A DNA stretch of 64,000 bases from Streptococcus mitis (GCF_013305725.1 NZ_CP047883.1:785001-849000); one strand, 5' to 3'; counted from the first letter of the stretch, positions 24,398-35,621 are shown. Made by a program: numbers and translations. The notes: generated from the letters alone by a model not told the origin.

Positions 24398-26052
24398 TGT
24401 ATCAAGCACTTTATCGAAAATATAGAAGTCAAAACTTCTCCCAGTTGGTTGGACAGGAAGTTGTGGCTAAGACCCTTAAACAAGCAGTAGAGCAAGAGAA
24501 AATAAGTCATGCCTATCTTTTTTCTGGTCCACGTGGAACGGGAAAAACCAGTGTAGCCAAGATTTTTGCCAAAGCTATGAACTGTCCAAATCAAGTGGGT
24601 GGTGAACCTTGTAATAACTGCTATATTTGTCAAGCAGTGACAGATGGTAGTTTAGAAGATGTCATTGAAATGGATGCGGCCTCTAATAATGGGGTGGATG
24701 AAATTCGCGAAATTCGTGATAAATCTACCTACGCTCCTAGTCTTGCCCGTTATAAGGTTTACATCATAGATGAGGTTCACATGTTGTCTACAGGAGCTTT
24801 TAATGCCCTCCTAAAGACGCTGGAAGAGCCAACACAGAATGTGGTCTTTATTTTGGCTACTACTGAATTGCACAAGATTCCTGCTACGATTCTATCCCGT
24901 GTGCAACGTTTTGAATTTAAATCGATTAAGACACAGGATATTAAGGAACATATCCGCTATATCTTAGAAAAAGAAAATATTAGTGCCGAGCTAGAAGCTG
25001 TGGAAATCATTGCCAGACGTGCTGAAGGTGGAATGCGAGATGCCTTGTCTATTTTGGATCAAGCCCTGAGTTTGACACAGGGAAACGAGCTGACGACTGC
25101 CATCTCTGAAGAAATTACTGGCACCATTAGTCTATCAGCCTTGGATGATTATGTGGCTGCCTTGTCTCAACAGGATGTTCCAAAGGCCCTAGCATGCTTA
25201 AATCTTCTCTTTGACAATGGTAAGAGCATGACTCGTTTTGTGACCGATCTTTTGCACTATTTAAGAGATTTGTTAATTGTTCAAACAGGGGGAGAAAATA
25301 CTCATCATAGTCCAGTCTTTGTAGAAAATTTGGCACTTCCTCAAGAAAATCTGTTTGAAATGATTCGCTTGGCGACAGTCAGTTTAGCAGATATTAAGTC
25401 TAGTTTGCAGCCTAAGATTTATGCTGAGATGATGACTATCCGTTTAGCAGAGATTAAGCCTGAACCAGCTCTTTCGGGGGCAGTTGAACATGAAATTTCT
25501 GCATTGAGACAGGAAGTTGCCCGTCTCAAACATGAACTCGCAAATGTGGGCACTGTACTAAAACCAACTAGTCCAGTACCTACCCGTCCAGCAGCGAGCA
25601 AGACCGTCTATCGTGTGGATCGCAATAAAGTTCAATCTATCTTACAAGAGGCCGTTGAAAATCCTGATTTAGCACGTCAAAATCTGATTCGCTTGCAGAA
25701 TGCCTGGGGAGAAGTAATTGAAAGTCTAGGTGGGCCGGACAAGGCCCTTCTAGTCGGATCTCAACCGGTTGCGGCCAATGAACACCATGCTATTCTTGCT
25801 TTTGAGTCTAACTTCAATGCTGGTCAAACCATGAAACGAGACAATCTCAACACCATGTTTGGCAATATCCTCAGTCAGGCAGCAGGTTTTTCACCTGAGA
25901 TTTTAGCCATTTCCATGGAGGAATGGAAAGAAGTTCGCGCAGCCTTTTCAGCCAAAGCCAAATCTACTCAAACTGAAAAAGAAGAAGACGCAAGTCTGAT
26001 TCCAGAAGGATTTGAATTTTTGGCTGATAAAGTGAAGGTAGAGGAAGACTAA
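24397..26052 (+). CDS. dnaX: DNA polymerase III subunits gamma/tau
   Basis: The 551-aa clamp-loader ATPase. Walker A GPRGTGKTS at residues 44-52, a zinc module of Cys63, Cys72, Cys75 and Cys78, Walker B IIDEVHML, and sensor-1/SRC region near 165-175. The C-terminal third is the tau-specific region that binds the polymerase. The start [10 protein letters not shown] is standard and overlaps the preceding stop by one base, with GGGGAGAAA as the ribosome site. I saw no clear slippery site for a gamma product and did not test for one. Confidence 0.96.
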   Translation: MYQALYRKYRSQNFSQLVGQEVVAKTLKQAVEQEKISHAYLFSGPRGTGKTSVAKIFAKAMNCPNQVGGEPCNNCYICQAVTDGSLEDVIEMDAASNNGVDEIREIRDKSTYAPSLARYKVYIIDEVHMLSTGAFNALLKTLEEPTQNVVFILATTELHKIPATILSRVQRFEFKSIKTQDIKEHIRYILEKENISAELEAVEIIARRAEGGMRDALSILDQALSLTQGNELTTAISEEITGTISLSALDDYVAALSQQDVPKALACLNLLFDNGKSMTRFVTDLLHYLRDLLIVQTGGENTHHSPVFVENLALPQENLFEMIRLATVSLADIKSSLQPKIYAEMMTIRLAEIKPEPALSGAVEHEISALRQEVARLKHELANVGTVLKPTSPVPTRPAASKTVYRVDRNKVQSILQEAVENPDLARQNLIRLQNAWGEVIESLGGPDKALLVGSQPVAANEHHAILAFESNFNAGQTMKRDNLNTMFGNILSQAAGFSPEILAISMEEWKEVRAAFSAKAKSTQTEKEEDASLIPEGFEFLADKVKVEED

Positions 26053-26064
26053 AGAAAGATTTCA

Positions 26065-26073
26065 TGATACAAT
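26065..26073 (+). promoter_or_regulatory. Extended -10 element, leaderless, for the DUF3272 gene
   Basis: TGATACAAT (26065-26073). The ATG at 26080 follows after AAGTTT, six bases. No ribosome binding site is present. Confidence 0.5.
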
Positions 26074-26079
26074 AAGTTT

Positions 26080-26274
26080 ATGAATAGACAACAATTTATT
26101 ATCATCGCGCTGTTTACAGCTGCTGAGACCTATTTTTTTAATGAAGCTTGGATGACTGGTCGTTATATTATGGCAGCCTTTTGGGCCATTTTGCTCTTTA
26201 GAAATTTTCGAGTAAGTTACTTGATGGGCAAAATAGTGGATGTCATTGACCAGCATTTAAAAGGAAAAGACTAG
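26080..26274 (+). CDS. Small membrane protein, DUF3272-like
   Basis: A 64-aa protein with two hydrophobic segments (about residues 6-20 and 28-42) and a charged tail ending HLKGKD. It resembles the streptococcal DUF3272 family; function unknown. It lies between dnaX and a terminator, probably on a short leaderless mRNA. Confidence 0.65.
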   Translation: MNRQQFIIIALFTAAETYFFNEAWMTGRYIMAAFWAILLFRNFRVSYLMGKIVDVIDQHLKGKD

Positions 26275-26296
26275 TCCTCAGCTTCTAGACAAAATC

Positions 26297-26318
26297 AAAG
26301 CCTTTTAGGCTTTTTTTT
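26297..26318 (+). terminator. Terminator before the suf operon
   Basis: AAAGCCT (26297-26303), loop TTT, AGGCTTT (26307-26313), then T residues. Confidence 0.85.
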
Positions 26319-26424
26319 GTTATACTATAAAAGTATATTTATTGACCTTTTACCGTATTTTCTAGGGAAATCAAGTATGTTTCCAGTAAGAACTGTAAAG
26401 GTTTTGAAAAAGAAAGGAACTATC

Positions 26425-27195
26425 ATGTCAGTATTAGAGATCAAAGATCTTCACGTTGAGATTGAAGGAAAAGAAATTTTAAAAGGGGTTAACCTGACCC
26501 TGAAAACAGGAGAAATCGCCGCTATCATGGGACCAAATGGTACAGGTAAATCGACTCTTTCTGCAGCTATCATGGGAAATCCAAACTATGAAGTTACCAA
26601 AGGTGAAGTCTTGTTTGATGGCGTAAACATCCTTGAGTTGGAAGTTGACGAGCGTGCGCGTATGGGACTTTTCCTTGCTATGCAATACCCATCAGAAATT
26701 CCTGGAATTACCAATGCTGAGTTTCTTCGTGCAGCTATGAATGCTGGTAAAGAAGACGATGAGAAGATTTCAGTTCGTGAGTTTATCACTAAATTGGATG
26801 AGAAGATGGAATTGCTCAACATGAAAGAAGAAATGGCTGAGCGTTACCTCAACGAAGGTTTCTCTGGTGGTGAGAAAAAACGTAATGAAATTCTTCAACT
26901 TTTGATGTTGGAACCAACTTTTGCCCTTTTGGATGAGATTGACTCTGGTCTTGATATTGATGCACTTAAAGTTGTTTCTAAAGGTGTTAATGCTATGCGT
27001 GGTGAAGGCTTTGGTGCTATGATTATCACTCACTATCAACGTCTTTTGAACTACATCACACCTGATGTGGTACACGTCATGATGGAAGGTCGTGTTGTTC
27101 TTTCTGGTGGTCCCGAATTGGCTGCGCGTTTGGAACGTGAAGGATACGCAAAACTAGCTGAAGAACTTGGCTACGACTACAAGGAAGAATTGTAA
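26425..27195 (+). CDS. sufC: Fe-S assembly ATPase SufC
   Basis: A 256-aa ABC-type ATPase of the SufBCD scaffold. Walker A GPNGTGKST (residues 36-44), signature FSGGEKKRNEI, Walker B ALLDEIDSGLD. The start MSVLEIKD follows AAAGGAAC; the frame is open further upstream but those codons lie in the untranslated leader. First gene of sufCDSUB, the usual Firmicute order. It drives conformational change for cluster assembly in the cytoplasm. I saw no firm promoter; T/A-rich sequence at 26319-26347 is the likely region. Confidence 0.96.
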   Translation: MSVLEIKDLHVEIEGKEILKGVNLTLKTGEIAAIMGPNGTGKSTLSAAIMGNPNYEVTKGEVLFDGVNILELEVDERARMGLFLAMQYPSEIPGITNAEFLRAAMNAGKEDDEKISVREFITKLDEKMELLNMKEEMAERYLNEGFSGGEKKRNEILQLLMLEPTFALLDEIDSGLDIDALKVVSKGVNAMRGEGFGAMIITHYQRLLNYITPDVVHVMMEGRVVLSGGPELAARLEREGYAKLAEELGYDYKEEL

Positions 27196-27222
27196 TTCCC
27201 TCGTGTCTTTTAGGAGAAGTAA

Positions 27223-28485
27223 ATGACTAAAGAAAATATTAAACTTTTTTCAGAAATGCACGCTGAACCAAGCTGGTTGGCTAATCTCCGTCAAAAAGCT
27301 TTTGACAAGATTGAGACTTTGGAATTACCAGTTATTGAGCGTGTCAAATTCCACCGTTGGAATCTGGGTGATGGAACGATTACAGAAAGTGAGCCATCAG
27401 CAAATGTTCCAGATTTCACAGCTCTAGATAATCACTTGAAGTTGGTTCAAGTAGGAACTCAGACTGTTTTTGAGCAAACTCCAGTTGAGTTAGCTGAACA
27501 GGGTGTCGTCTTTACAGACTTCCACTCAGCTTTAGAAGAAATTCCAGAGCTAATCGAAGAATTCTTCATGTCATCTGTTAAGTATGACGATGACAAGTTG
27601 GCAGCCTACCATACAGCTTATTTCAATAGTGGTGCTGTTCTCTACATTCCTGATAACGTGGAAATTGCTGAACCAATCGAAGGAATTTTCTATCAAGACA
27701 GCGATAGCGATGTGCCGTTTAACAAGCATATTATGATTATCGCTGGTAAAAATTCTAAGATTAGTTATCTGGAGCGTCTAGAGTCACGTGGTGAAGGAAG
27801 TGCCAAAGCAACTGCCAATATCACAGTAGAAGTAATTGCGCGTTCTGGAGCTCAAGTGAAGTTTGCTGCGATTGACCGTCTAGGTGAAAACGTCACTGCT
27901 TACATTAGCCGTCGTGGTAAATTAGGCAACGATGCAAGCATTGACTGGGCAATCGGTGTCATGAACGAAGGGAACGTCGTTGCGGACTTTGATAGTGACT
28001 TGATTGGTAACGGTAGCTATGCGGATCTCAAGGTTGTAGCTCTTTCAAGTGGCCGTCAGGTACAAGGGATTGATACCCGAGTAACTAACTATGGTTGCAA
28101 CTCAATCGGAAATATCCTTCAACATGGGGTTATTCTTGAAAAAGCAACCTTAACCTTCAATGGTATCGGCCACATCATCAAGGGTGCTAAGGGAGCAGAT
28201 GCGCAACAAGAAAGTCGTGTTCTTATGCTTTCAGACCAAGCGCGTTCAGATGCCAATCCAATTCTTTTGATTGACGAAAATGATGTTACTGCAGGTCACG
28301 CAGCTTCTATCGGTCAAGTGGATCCTGAAGACATGTATTACCTCATGAGCCGTGGCTTGGATAAGGCAACTGCAGAACGCTTGGTTGTTCGTGGTTTCCT
28401 TGGATCTGTTATCGTTGAGATTCCAGTCAAGGAAGTTCGTGATGAAATGATTGCAACTATCGAAGAAAAATTGTCAAAACGCTAA
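27223..28485 (+). CDS. sufD: Fe-S assembly scaffold SufD
   Basis: A 420-aa beta-helix scaffold protein that pairs with SufB. The C-terminal core has DQQESRVLMLSDQARSDANP (scaffold) and the conserved DENDVTAGHAAS with the His used in cluster binding, then the [21 protein letters not shown] helix shared with SufB. TAGGAG precedes the ATG. It is 27 bases after sufC. Confidence 0.95.
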   Translation: MTKENIKLFSEMHAEPSWLANLRQKAFDKIETLELPVIERVKFHRWNLGDGTITESEPSANVPDFTALDNHLKLVQVGTQTVFEQTPVELAEQGVVFTDFHSALEEIPELIEEFFMSSVKYDDDKLAAYHTAYFNSGAVLYIPDNVEIAEPIEGIFYQDSDSDVPFNKHIMIIAGKNSKISYLERLESRGEGSAKATANITVEVIARSGAQVKFAAIDRLGENVTAYISRRGKLGNDASIDWAIGVMNEGNVVADFDSDLIGNGSYADLKVVALSSGRQVQGIDTRVTNYGCNSIGNILQHGVILEKATLTFNGIGHIIKGAKGADAQQESRVLMLSDQARSDANPILLIDENDVTAGHAASIGQVDPEDMYYLMSRGLDKATAERLVVRGFLGSVIVEIPVKEVRDEMIATIEEKLSKR

Positions 28486-28492
28486 GGGGTAG

Positions 28493-30149
<1,657 letters not shown>

Positions 30150-30206
30150 GGCAAGTTTCTTTTGTCTTATGAATCAGTAGAAATGAAGAATGAAAGAAAG
30201 GATATT

Positions 30207-31619
30207 ATGGCTGAAGAAAGAGTAGAACCAAAACCAATTGATCTTGGTGAATATAAATTTGGTTTCCATGATGATGTAAAGCCTGTCCTATCGACAGGAA
30301 AAGGATTGAATGAAGATGTCATTCGTGAATTATCAGCTGCAAAGGGAGAACCTGAGTGGATGTTAGAATTCCGTTTGAAGTCTTATGAAACTTTCAAAAA
30401 AATGCCCATGCAAACTTGGGGAGCAGACTTGTCAGAGATTGATTTTGATGACTTGATCTACTACCAAAAACCATCTGATAAACCAGCTCGTTCATGGGAT
30501 GAAGTTCCTGAAAAAATCAAAGAAACCTTTGAACGTATTGGGATTCCGGAAGCTGAGCGTGCCTATCTAGCAGGGGCCTCTGCCCAGTATGAGTCAGAAG
30601 TGGTTTACCACAACATGAAGGAAGAGTTCCAGAAATTGGGCATTATCTTTACAGATACAGATTCTGCCCTCAAGGAATACCCAGACTTGTTTAAACAATA
30701 CTTTGCTAAGTTGGTACCGCCAACAGATAACAAGTTGGCTGCCCTTAACTCAGCAGTATGGTCTGGTGGAACCTTTATCTACGTACCAAAAGGAGTCAAG
30801 GTAGATATTCCACTTCAAACTTATTTCCGTATCAACAATGAAAATACAGGTCAATTTGAACGTACCTTGATTATCGTTGATGAGGGAGCAAGTGTCCACT
30901 ACGTAGAGGGCTGTACTGCGCCTACTTATTCAAGTAACAGTTTGCACGCTGCCATCGTAGAAATTTTTGCCTTGGATGGAGCTTATATGCGTTATACGAC
31001 TATCCAAAACTGGTCTGATAATGTCTATAACTTGGTAACAAAGCGTGCTAAGGCTCAAAAGGATGCCACTGTTGAGTGGATTGATGGAAACTTGGGTGCC
31101 AAAACAACCATGAAATATCCATCTGTTTATCTTGATGGAGAAGGAGCGCGTGGTACAATGCTCTCTATTGCCTTTGCCAATGCAGGGCAACATCAAGACA
31201 CAGGAGCTAAGATGATTCATAACGCACCACATACCAGCTCTTCTATCGTATCTAAATCCATCGCTAAAGGCGGAGGAAAGGTTGACTACCGTGGACAAGT
31301 AACCTTTAACAAGAACTCTAAGAAATCTGTTTCTCACATTGAGTGTGATACCATTATCATGGATGACTTATCAGCATCAGATACTATTCCATTTAATGAA
31401 ATTCATAATTCGCAAGTAGCTTTGGAACACGAAGCCAAGGTTTCTAAGATTTCAGAAGAACAGCTCTATTACCTCATGAGCCGTGGATTGTCAGAATCTG
31501 AGGCAACTGAGATGATTGTTATGGGATTTGTAGAACCCTTTACAAAAGAGCTTCCAATGGAGTATGCTGTTGAGCTGAACCGCTTGATTAGCTACGAAAT
31601 GGAAGGATCAGTTGGGTAA
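30207..31619 (+). CDS. sufB: Fe-S assembly scaffold SufB
   Basis: 470 aa. The beta-helix core includes [10 protein letters not shown] with the conserved Cys that receives sulfur, [11 protein letters not shown], and the C-terminal [23 protein letters not shown] with Glu and His for iron binding. The start MAEERVEPK follows GAAAGGA; an in-frame ATG 45 bases earlier lacks a ribosome site. Last gene of the operon. Confidence 0.95.
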   Translation: MAEERVEPKPIDLGEYKFGFHDDVKPVLSTGKGLNEDVIRELSAAKGEPEWMLEFRLKSYETFKKMPMQTWGADLSEIDFDDLIYYQKPSDKPARSWDEVPEKIKETFERIGIPEAERAYLAGASAQYESEVVYHNMKEEFQKLGIIFTDTDSALKEYPDLFKQYFAKLVPPTDNKLAALNSAVWSGGTFIYVPKGVKVDIPLQTYFRINNENTGQFERTLIIVDEGASVHYVEGCTAPTYSSNSLHAAIVEIFALDGAYMRYTTIQNWSDNVYNLVTKRAKAQKDATVEWIDGNLGAKTTMKYPSVYLDGEGARGTMLSIAFANAGQHQDTGAKMIHNAPHTSSSIVSKSIAKGGGKVDYRGQVTFNKNSKKSVSHIECDTIIMDDLSASDTIPFNEIHNSQVALEHEAKVSKISEEQLYYLMSRGLSESEATEMIVMGFVEPFTKELPMEYAVELNRLISYEMEGSVG

Positions 31620-31626
31620 AAATATG

Positions 31627-31665
31627 TAAAATCTGAGCAGAATTTATTTCTGTTCAGATTTTTTT
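31627..31665 (+). terminator. Terminator of the suf operon
   Basis: AAATCTGAGCAGAA (31628-31641) pairs with TTCTGTTCAGATTT (31648-31661), then TTTTT. Confidence 0.88.
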
Positions 31666-31681
31666 GAAAAATCATCTTATA

Positions 31682-31714
31682 AATATTCACAAAATTCCTT
31701 TTATATGATAAAAT
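31682..31714 (+). promoter_or_regulatory. Promoter of the amino acid permease with a CodY-like site over the -35
   Basis: TTCACA (31686-31691), 17-nt spacer, TAAAAT (31709-31714) with TGA before it. AATATTCACAAAATT (31682-31696) matches the CodY consensus at 13 of 15 positions and covers the -35. Confidence 0.5.
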
Positions 31715-31743
31715 AAAACAATCATATTTAATGGAGATGAAGT

Positions 31744-33135
31744 ATGAATATTTTTAGAACTAAAGATGTTAGTTTGGGACGTACTGAAATGCACCGGCAT
31801 TTAAAAGTATGGGATTTAATTTTATTAGGAATCGGTGCCATGGTAGGAACTGGGATTTTTACCATTACAGGAACCGCAGCAGCAACGCTTGCTGGTCCGT
31901 CACTGGTTGTATCCATAGTGATTTCTGCCCTTTGTGTTTCTTTATCCGCCCTCTTTTTCGCAGAGTTTGCCTCTCGTGTTCCTGCAACTGGTGGTGCTTA
32001 TAGTTATTTGTATGCAATTTTGGGTGAATTACCAGCTTGGATTGCTGGTTGGTTGACCATCATGGAATTCATGACAGCAGTTTCTGGTGTGGCCTCTGGC
32101 TGGGCAGCTTATTTTAAAGGCTTGCTCAGTAACTATAGTATTTCAATGCCTCAAGCCTTGAATGGGACCTTTAACCCTGAGCAGGGTACCTATATAGACC
32201 TTTTACCTATTTTGGTATTGACACTGGTAACCGGTTTAGTTTTATTAAATTCCAAGGCAGCCTTGCGTTTTAATTCGCTTCTAGTCGTCTTGAAATTCTC
32301 TGCTCTCGCTTTGTTTATTCTAGTTGGTATCTGGTATATTAAACCAGAAAATTGGTCCAACTTTGCTCCCTTTGGTTTTGGTCAAATTTATGGTGGAAGT
32401 ACTGGAATAATGGCAGGAGCATCTTTGATGTTCTTTGGTTTCCTAGGTTTTGAATCTATTTCTATGGCTGTTGATGAAATTCAAAACCCACAAAAAAATG
32501 TTCCACGAGGTATTGTTTTGTCATTGACAATCGTAACGATTCTCTATGCTTTGGTTACATTAGTATTGACAGGGATTGTTCACTACAGCCAACTCAATGT
32601 GGACGATGCTGTAGCATTTTCATTGCGAAGTATAGGAATTGGTTGGGCAGCTAATTATGTGTCATTAGTGGCCATTTTGACCCTAATAACAGTGTGTATT
32701 TCTATGACTTATGCCTTATCGCGTATGATTTACAGTTTAGCACGTGATGGTCTTTTACCTCGAAGTTTTAAGCAATTAAGCAAAACAAGTCGTGTTCCTA
32801 AAAATGCGACCATCTTAACTGGAGTTGCTTCTGCAATAGCAGCAGGAGTATTTCCGCTAGCTAGTATCGCGGCCTTTTTAAATATTTGTACGCTGGCTTA
32901 TCTTATCTTACTGGCTTATGGAATTATAAAACTTAGAAAGGATAAGGGAATGCCTAAAGAAGGAGAATTCAAAACTCCCCTAGTTCCCTTGTTACCGATT
33001 TTATCTATTCTAATCTGTGTTTCCTTTATGCTTCAATATAGTATAGAAACATGGATTGCGTTTGGCATTGCTCTTGTAGTTGGACTTGTGATTTACTTTA
33101 CTTATGGCTATCGTCATTCTACACTTTCTGAATAG
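31744..33135 (+). CDS. APC-family amino acid permease
   Basis: A 463-aa transporter with about 12 membrane helices. The N-terminal GIGAMVGTGIFTITG is the unwound substrate-binding helix 1 of the APC superfamily, and FFGFLGFESISMAVDEIQNPQKNVPRG the conserved helix 6 and following loop. Closest in type to the YfnA/cationic amino acid permeases; the substrate is not certain. ATGGAGATG provides the ribosome site. A CodY-like sequence overlaps its promoter, in line with nitrogen control. Confidence 0.88.
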   Translation: MNIFRTKDVSLGRTEMHRHLKVWDLILLGIGAMVGTGIFTITGTAAATLAGPSLVVSIVISALCVSLSALFFAEFASRVPATGGAYSYLYAILGELPAWIAGWLTIMEFMTAVSGVASGWAAYFKGLLSNYSISMPQALNGTFNPEQGTYIDLLPILVLTLVTGLVLLNSKAALRFNSLLVVLKFSALALFILVGIWYIKPENWSNFAPFGFGQIYGGSTGIMAGASLMFFGFLGFESISMAVDEIQNPQKNVPRGIVLSLTIVTILYALVTLVLTGIVHYSQLNVDDAVAFSLRSIGIGWAANYVSLVAILTLITVCISMTYALSRMIYSLARDGLLPRSFKQLSKTSRVPKNATILTGVASAIAAGVFPLASIAAFLNICTLAYLILLAYGIIKLRKDKGMPKEGEFKTPLVPLLPILSILICVSFMLQYSIETWIAFGIALVVGLVIYFTYGYRHSTLSE

Positions 33136-33136
33136 A

Positions 33137-33168
33137 GAAAAAGCTGGAACTTCCCAGCTTTTTCTTTA
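33137..33168. terminator. Bidirectional terminator between the permease and the YitT gene
   Basis: GAAAAAGCTGG (33137-33147), loop AACTTC, CCAGCTTTTTC (33154-33164), with T runs on both strands between the convergent genes. Confidence 0.85.
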
Positions 33169-34014
33169 TTCTTTTATATAGGTAAATCCTTCACCAAGGA
33201 TTTCGTGAGCTTCAGTAATAGTTATAAAGGCTTGAGGATCAACTTGATGAATCATATCTTTCATTTTTACAATTTCATTTCTTCCGACAATACAGTAGAT
33301 GATTTTTAAATCTTTCTTACTATAGTATCCTTGACCAGAAAGAAAGGTTACCCCACGTCCGAGTTCATCATTAATCTTTTTAGCTAATTTATCAGGATAC
33401 TGAGTAATAATTATAAAGCCTTTTCCAGCGTAGCCACCTTCTCCAATAAAATCAATGACACGTGTGATGATAAAATCGAACAAAAGTGTATAGGTAACTA
33501 GACGAAGATCTTGGAAGAGTATTAAAATTAACATTAGGATAAAGAAGTCAATCCCAAAAAGCAATTTTCCGATGGATATATTCGTATATTTGTTTAGGAT
33601 ACGAGCAACAATATCCGATCCACCGGTTGTTCCACCAGCATTGAAAATAACTCCTAACCCGATTCCAAGCAGAACACCGGAAACCAAGGAAACGATTATC
33701 AAATCACCTTGTAAATCAAACTGTAAGGGAATACGTTCAAATACTGCCAACCAAACAGATAGAGAAAAAGTACCTAAAAGGCTTGAATAGAGGGTTTTAG
33801 GGCCAAATATTTTCCAAGCCAAAATGAATAAGGGAATATTAATTAAAAGATTCATCAAGGAGACAGGAATCTTGAAGAGATAGTATGTAATTAGGGTGAC
33901 ACCAGTTGCTCCTCCCTCGAAGAGATGATGGGGAACAACAAAATAGGTAAGACCAAAAGCATAAATAGCTGCACCCAGTATGATGGTGATAATAGGCTGT
34001 ATTTTTCGAAGCAT
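33166..34014 (-). CDS. YitT family membrane protein (DUF161/DUF2179)
   Basis: A 282-aa protein with five to six N-terminal membrane helices (FVVPHHLFEGGATGVTLI, then NAGGTTGGSDIVARIL typical of YitT) and a C-terminal soluble DUF2179 domain from about residue 200 (KGFIIITQYPDKLAKKINDELGRGVTFL). Function unknown; possibly a small-molecule permease. The start MLRKIQP follows GCGAGGG; an upstream in-frame ATG lacks this. Convergent with the permease, divergent from degV. Confidence 0.85.
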   Translation of the reverse strand: MLRKIQPIITIILGAAIYAFGLTYFVVPHHLFEGGATGVTLITYYLFKIPVSLMNLLINIPLFILAWKIFGPKTLYSSLLGTFSLSVWLAVFERIPLQFDLQGDLIIVSLVSGVLLGIGLGVIFNAGGTTGGSDIVARILNKYTNISIGKLLFGIDFFILMLILILFQDLRLVTYTLLFDFIITRVIDFIGEGGYAGKGFIIITQYPDKLAKKINDELGRGVTFLSGQGYYSKKDLKIIYCIVGRNEIVKMKDMIHQVDPQAFITITEAHEILGEGFTYIKE

Positions 34015-34102
34015 GATTTTCCCTCGCTTTTCTATAGATTGATTATACCAAAATTTCAAACTTTTTCATTGGATCCCTTATGATTTTTTAACAATTTTTT
34101 GA

Positions 34103-34142
34103 TATAATAAGAGTGAAAAATCTAATTCCTATCTAGTATAAT
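34103..34142 (+). promoter_or_regulatory. Tandem -10 boxes before the DegV gene
   Basis: TATAAT at 34103-34108 (with TGA before it) and again at 34137-34142, the second with TGAAAA at 34114-34119 as a possible -35. From the second box the leader would be only about 8-10 nt and no ribosome binding site is visible. Confidence 0.45.
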
Positions 34143-34157
34143 AGAAAGATTGATTAT

Positions 34158-34994
34158 ATGACAAAAGTAAAAATTGTAACAGATTCTTCTGTTACTATCG
34201 AACCAGAAGTTGTTAAAGAACTTAATATTACAGTTGTTCCCCTATCGGTTATGATTGATAGCGTGCTTTATTCGGACTCAGATTTGAAAGAAGGTGAGTT
34301 CCTTCATCTTATGCAACAAAGTAAGAATCTTCCTAAAACGAGTCAACCCCCAGTAGGAGTATTTGCTGAAGTTTTTGAAGAATTAGGAAAAGATGGTAGT
34401 CAAATTCTTGCAATACATATGTCTCATGCCTTGTCTGGAACGGTTGAGGCTGCTCGTCAAGGTGCAAGTTTATCTGCTGCGGATGTGACAGTTATTGATA
34501 GCTCATTTACCGATCAGGCTATGAAGTTTCAGGTTGTTGAAGCCGCAAAACTTGCTAAAGAAGGAAAAGATTTAGAAACAATTGTAGCTGCCGTTGAAGA
34601 AATCAAACAAGACACAGAACTTTACATTGGGGTTTCAACTTTAGAAAACTTAGTGAAAGGTGGACGTATCGGACGTGTGACAGGTTTGTTAAGTTCCCTT
34701 TTGAACATTCGTGTTGTGATGCATATGAAAGATCATGAATTGCAACCTATTGTTAAAGGTCGCGGTGCTAAAACGTTTAAAAAATGGTTAGACGAGTTGG
34801 TAGAAACTCTTTCTCATAAAGCGGTTGCTGAAATTGGGATTTCCTATGCAGGAAATAATGAGTGGGCTAATGAAATGAAGAGTTTATTGCAAAAATATGT
34901 TGAAAAACCGATATCAGTTTTAGAAACAGGTTCTATTATTCAAACTCATACAGGAGAAAATGCATGGGCTATTTTAATACGATATGTTTCCTAA
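34158..34994 (+). CDS. DegV family fatty-acid-binding protein
   Basis: A 278-aa two-domain DegV protein. [13 protein letters not shown] at the start and the [15 protein letters not shown] loop form the lipid pocket seen in DegV/FakB proteins, which bind fatty acids for phosphorylation by the FakA kinase. No fakA gene is in the window. Short leader without a clear ribosome site. It lies directly upstream of hup. Confidence 0.9.
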   Translation: MTKVKIVTDSSVTIEPEVVKELNITVVPLSVMIDSVLYSDSDLKEGEFLHLMQQSKNLPKTSQPPVGVFAEVFEELGKDGSQILAIHMSHALSGTVEAARQGASLSAADVTVIDSSFTDQAMKFQVVEAAKLAKEGKDLETIVAAVEEIKQDTELYIGVSTLENLVKGGRIGRVTGLLSSLLNIRVVMHMKDHELQPIVKGRGAKTFKKWLDELVETLSHKAVAEIGISYAGNNEWANEMKSLLQKYVEKPISVLETGSIIQTHTGENAWAILIRYVS

Positions 34995-35032
34995 AAAAAT
35001 AGTGAAAATTCATTCAAAATAGTGTTTTTGAC

Positions 35033-35061
35033 TTGACCTACGGGAGTTTTTAGGATATGAT
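35033..35061 (+). promoter_or_regulatory. Promoter of hup
   Basis: TTGACC (35033-35038), 17-nt spacer, TATGAT (35056-35061). Confidence 0.75.
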
Positions 35062-35101
35062 TATATTTGTTAATTAGAAATTATTTGGAGGATTTTTTAA
35101 C

Positions 35102-35377
35102 ATGGCAAACAAACAAGATTTGATCGCTAAAGTAGCAGAAGCTACAGATTTAACTAAGAAAGATTCAGCAGCAGCAGTTGAAGCTGTATTTGCAGCAGTA
35201 ACTGAGTATCTTGCAGCTGGAGAAAAAGTTCAATTGATCGGTTTTGGTAACTTTGAAGTTCGTGAGCGTGCTGCACGTAAAGGTCGCAACCCACAAACTG
35301 GTAAAGAAATCAAAATTGCAGCTTCTAAAGTTCCAGCATTCAAAGCTGGTAAAGCTCTTAAAGACGCTGTTAAATAA
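35102..35377 (+). CDS. hup: DNA-binding protein HU
   Basis: 91 aa, normal HU length. The beta-arm [19 protein letters not shown] with the intercalating Pro and C-terminal [15 protein letters not shown] are standard. It bends and compacts the chromosome and is essential in streptococci, being the only HU. GGAGGATTTTTTAAC before the ATG is nearly the same as the rpsA leader. Followed by a terminator and then by a relic of an integrase. Confidence 0.97.
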   Translation: MANKQDLIAKVAEATDLTKKDSAAAVEAVFAAVTEYLAAGEKVQLIGFGNFEVRERAARKGRNPQTGKEIKIAASKVPAFKAGKALKDAVK

Positions 35378-35387
35378 TGACACTTTA

Positions 35388-35436
35388 AAAAGTCTATTGC
35401 ATCAAGCTTTCTAGCTTGGTCGATAGGCTTTTTTTG
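35388..35436 (+). terminator. Terminator after hup
   Basis: AAAAGTCTATTG (35388-35399) pairs imperfectly with CGATAGGCTTTT (35421-35432); an inner AAGC/GCTT pairing extends it; T run to 35436. Confidence 0.8.
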
Positions 35437-35464
35437 TTGCTTTGGGGCATTTTGGGGGCATAGA

Positions 35465-35590
35465 CTAATACTTTTCTATGACATCTGCAACGATTGTTTT
35501 CATTTGTTTAGTAATATGAGTATAAATTTGTGGCGTTGTTTTAGTATATGAGTATCCAACACGATCAAAACGGTGTGAGATAAGGAATCT
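35465..35590 (-). pseudogene. Tyrosine-integrase C-terminal remnant
   Basis: Read on the minus strand, about 40 codons give SHRFDRVGYSYTKTTPQIY, then a THIT-type segment and VADVIEKY with a stop at 35467-35465. This is the end of a phage or ICE tyrosine integrase, including the catalytic tyrosine in the KTTPQIYTH region. The rest of the gene is absent; frame and similarity fade upstream of about 35590. The neighbouring repeats GGGGCATTTTGGGGGCAT (35444-35461) are a typical location for an attachment site, between the hup terminator and the integrase end. Confidence 0.75.
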
Positions 35591-35621
35591 TTTGGAAAAT
35601 AGTCTTTCAGTCTTTAGGGGA

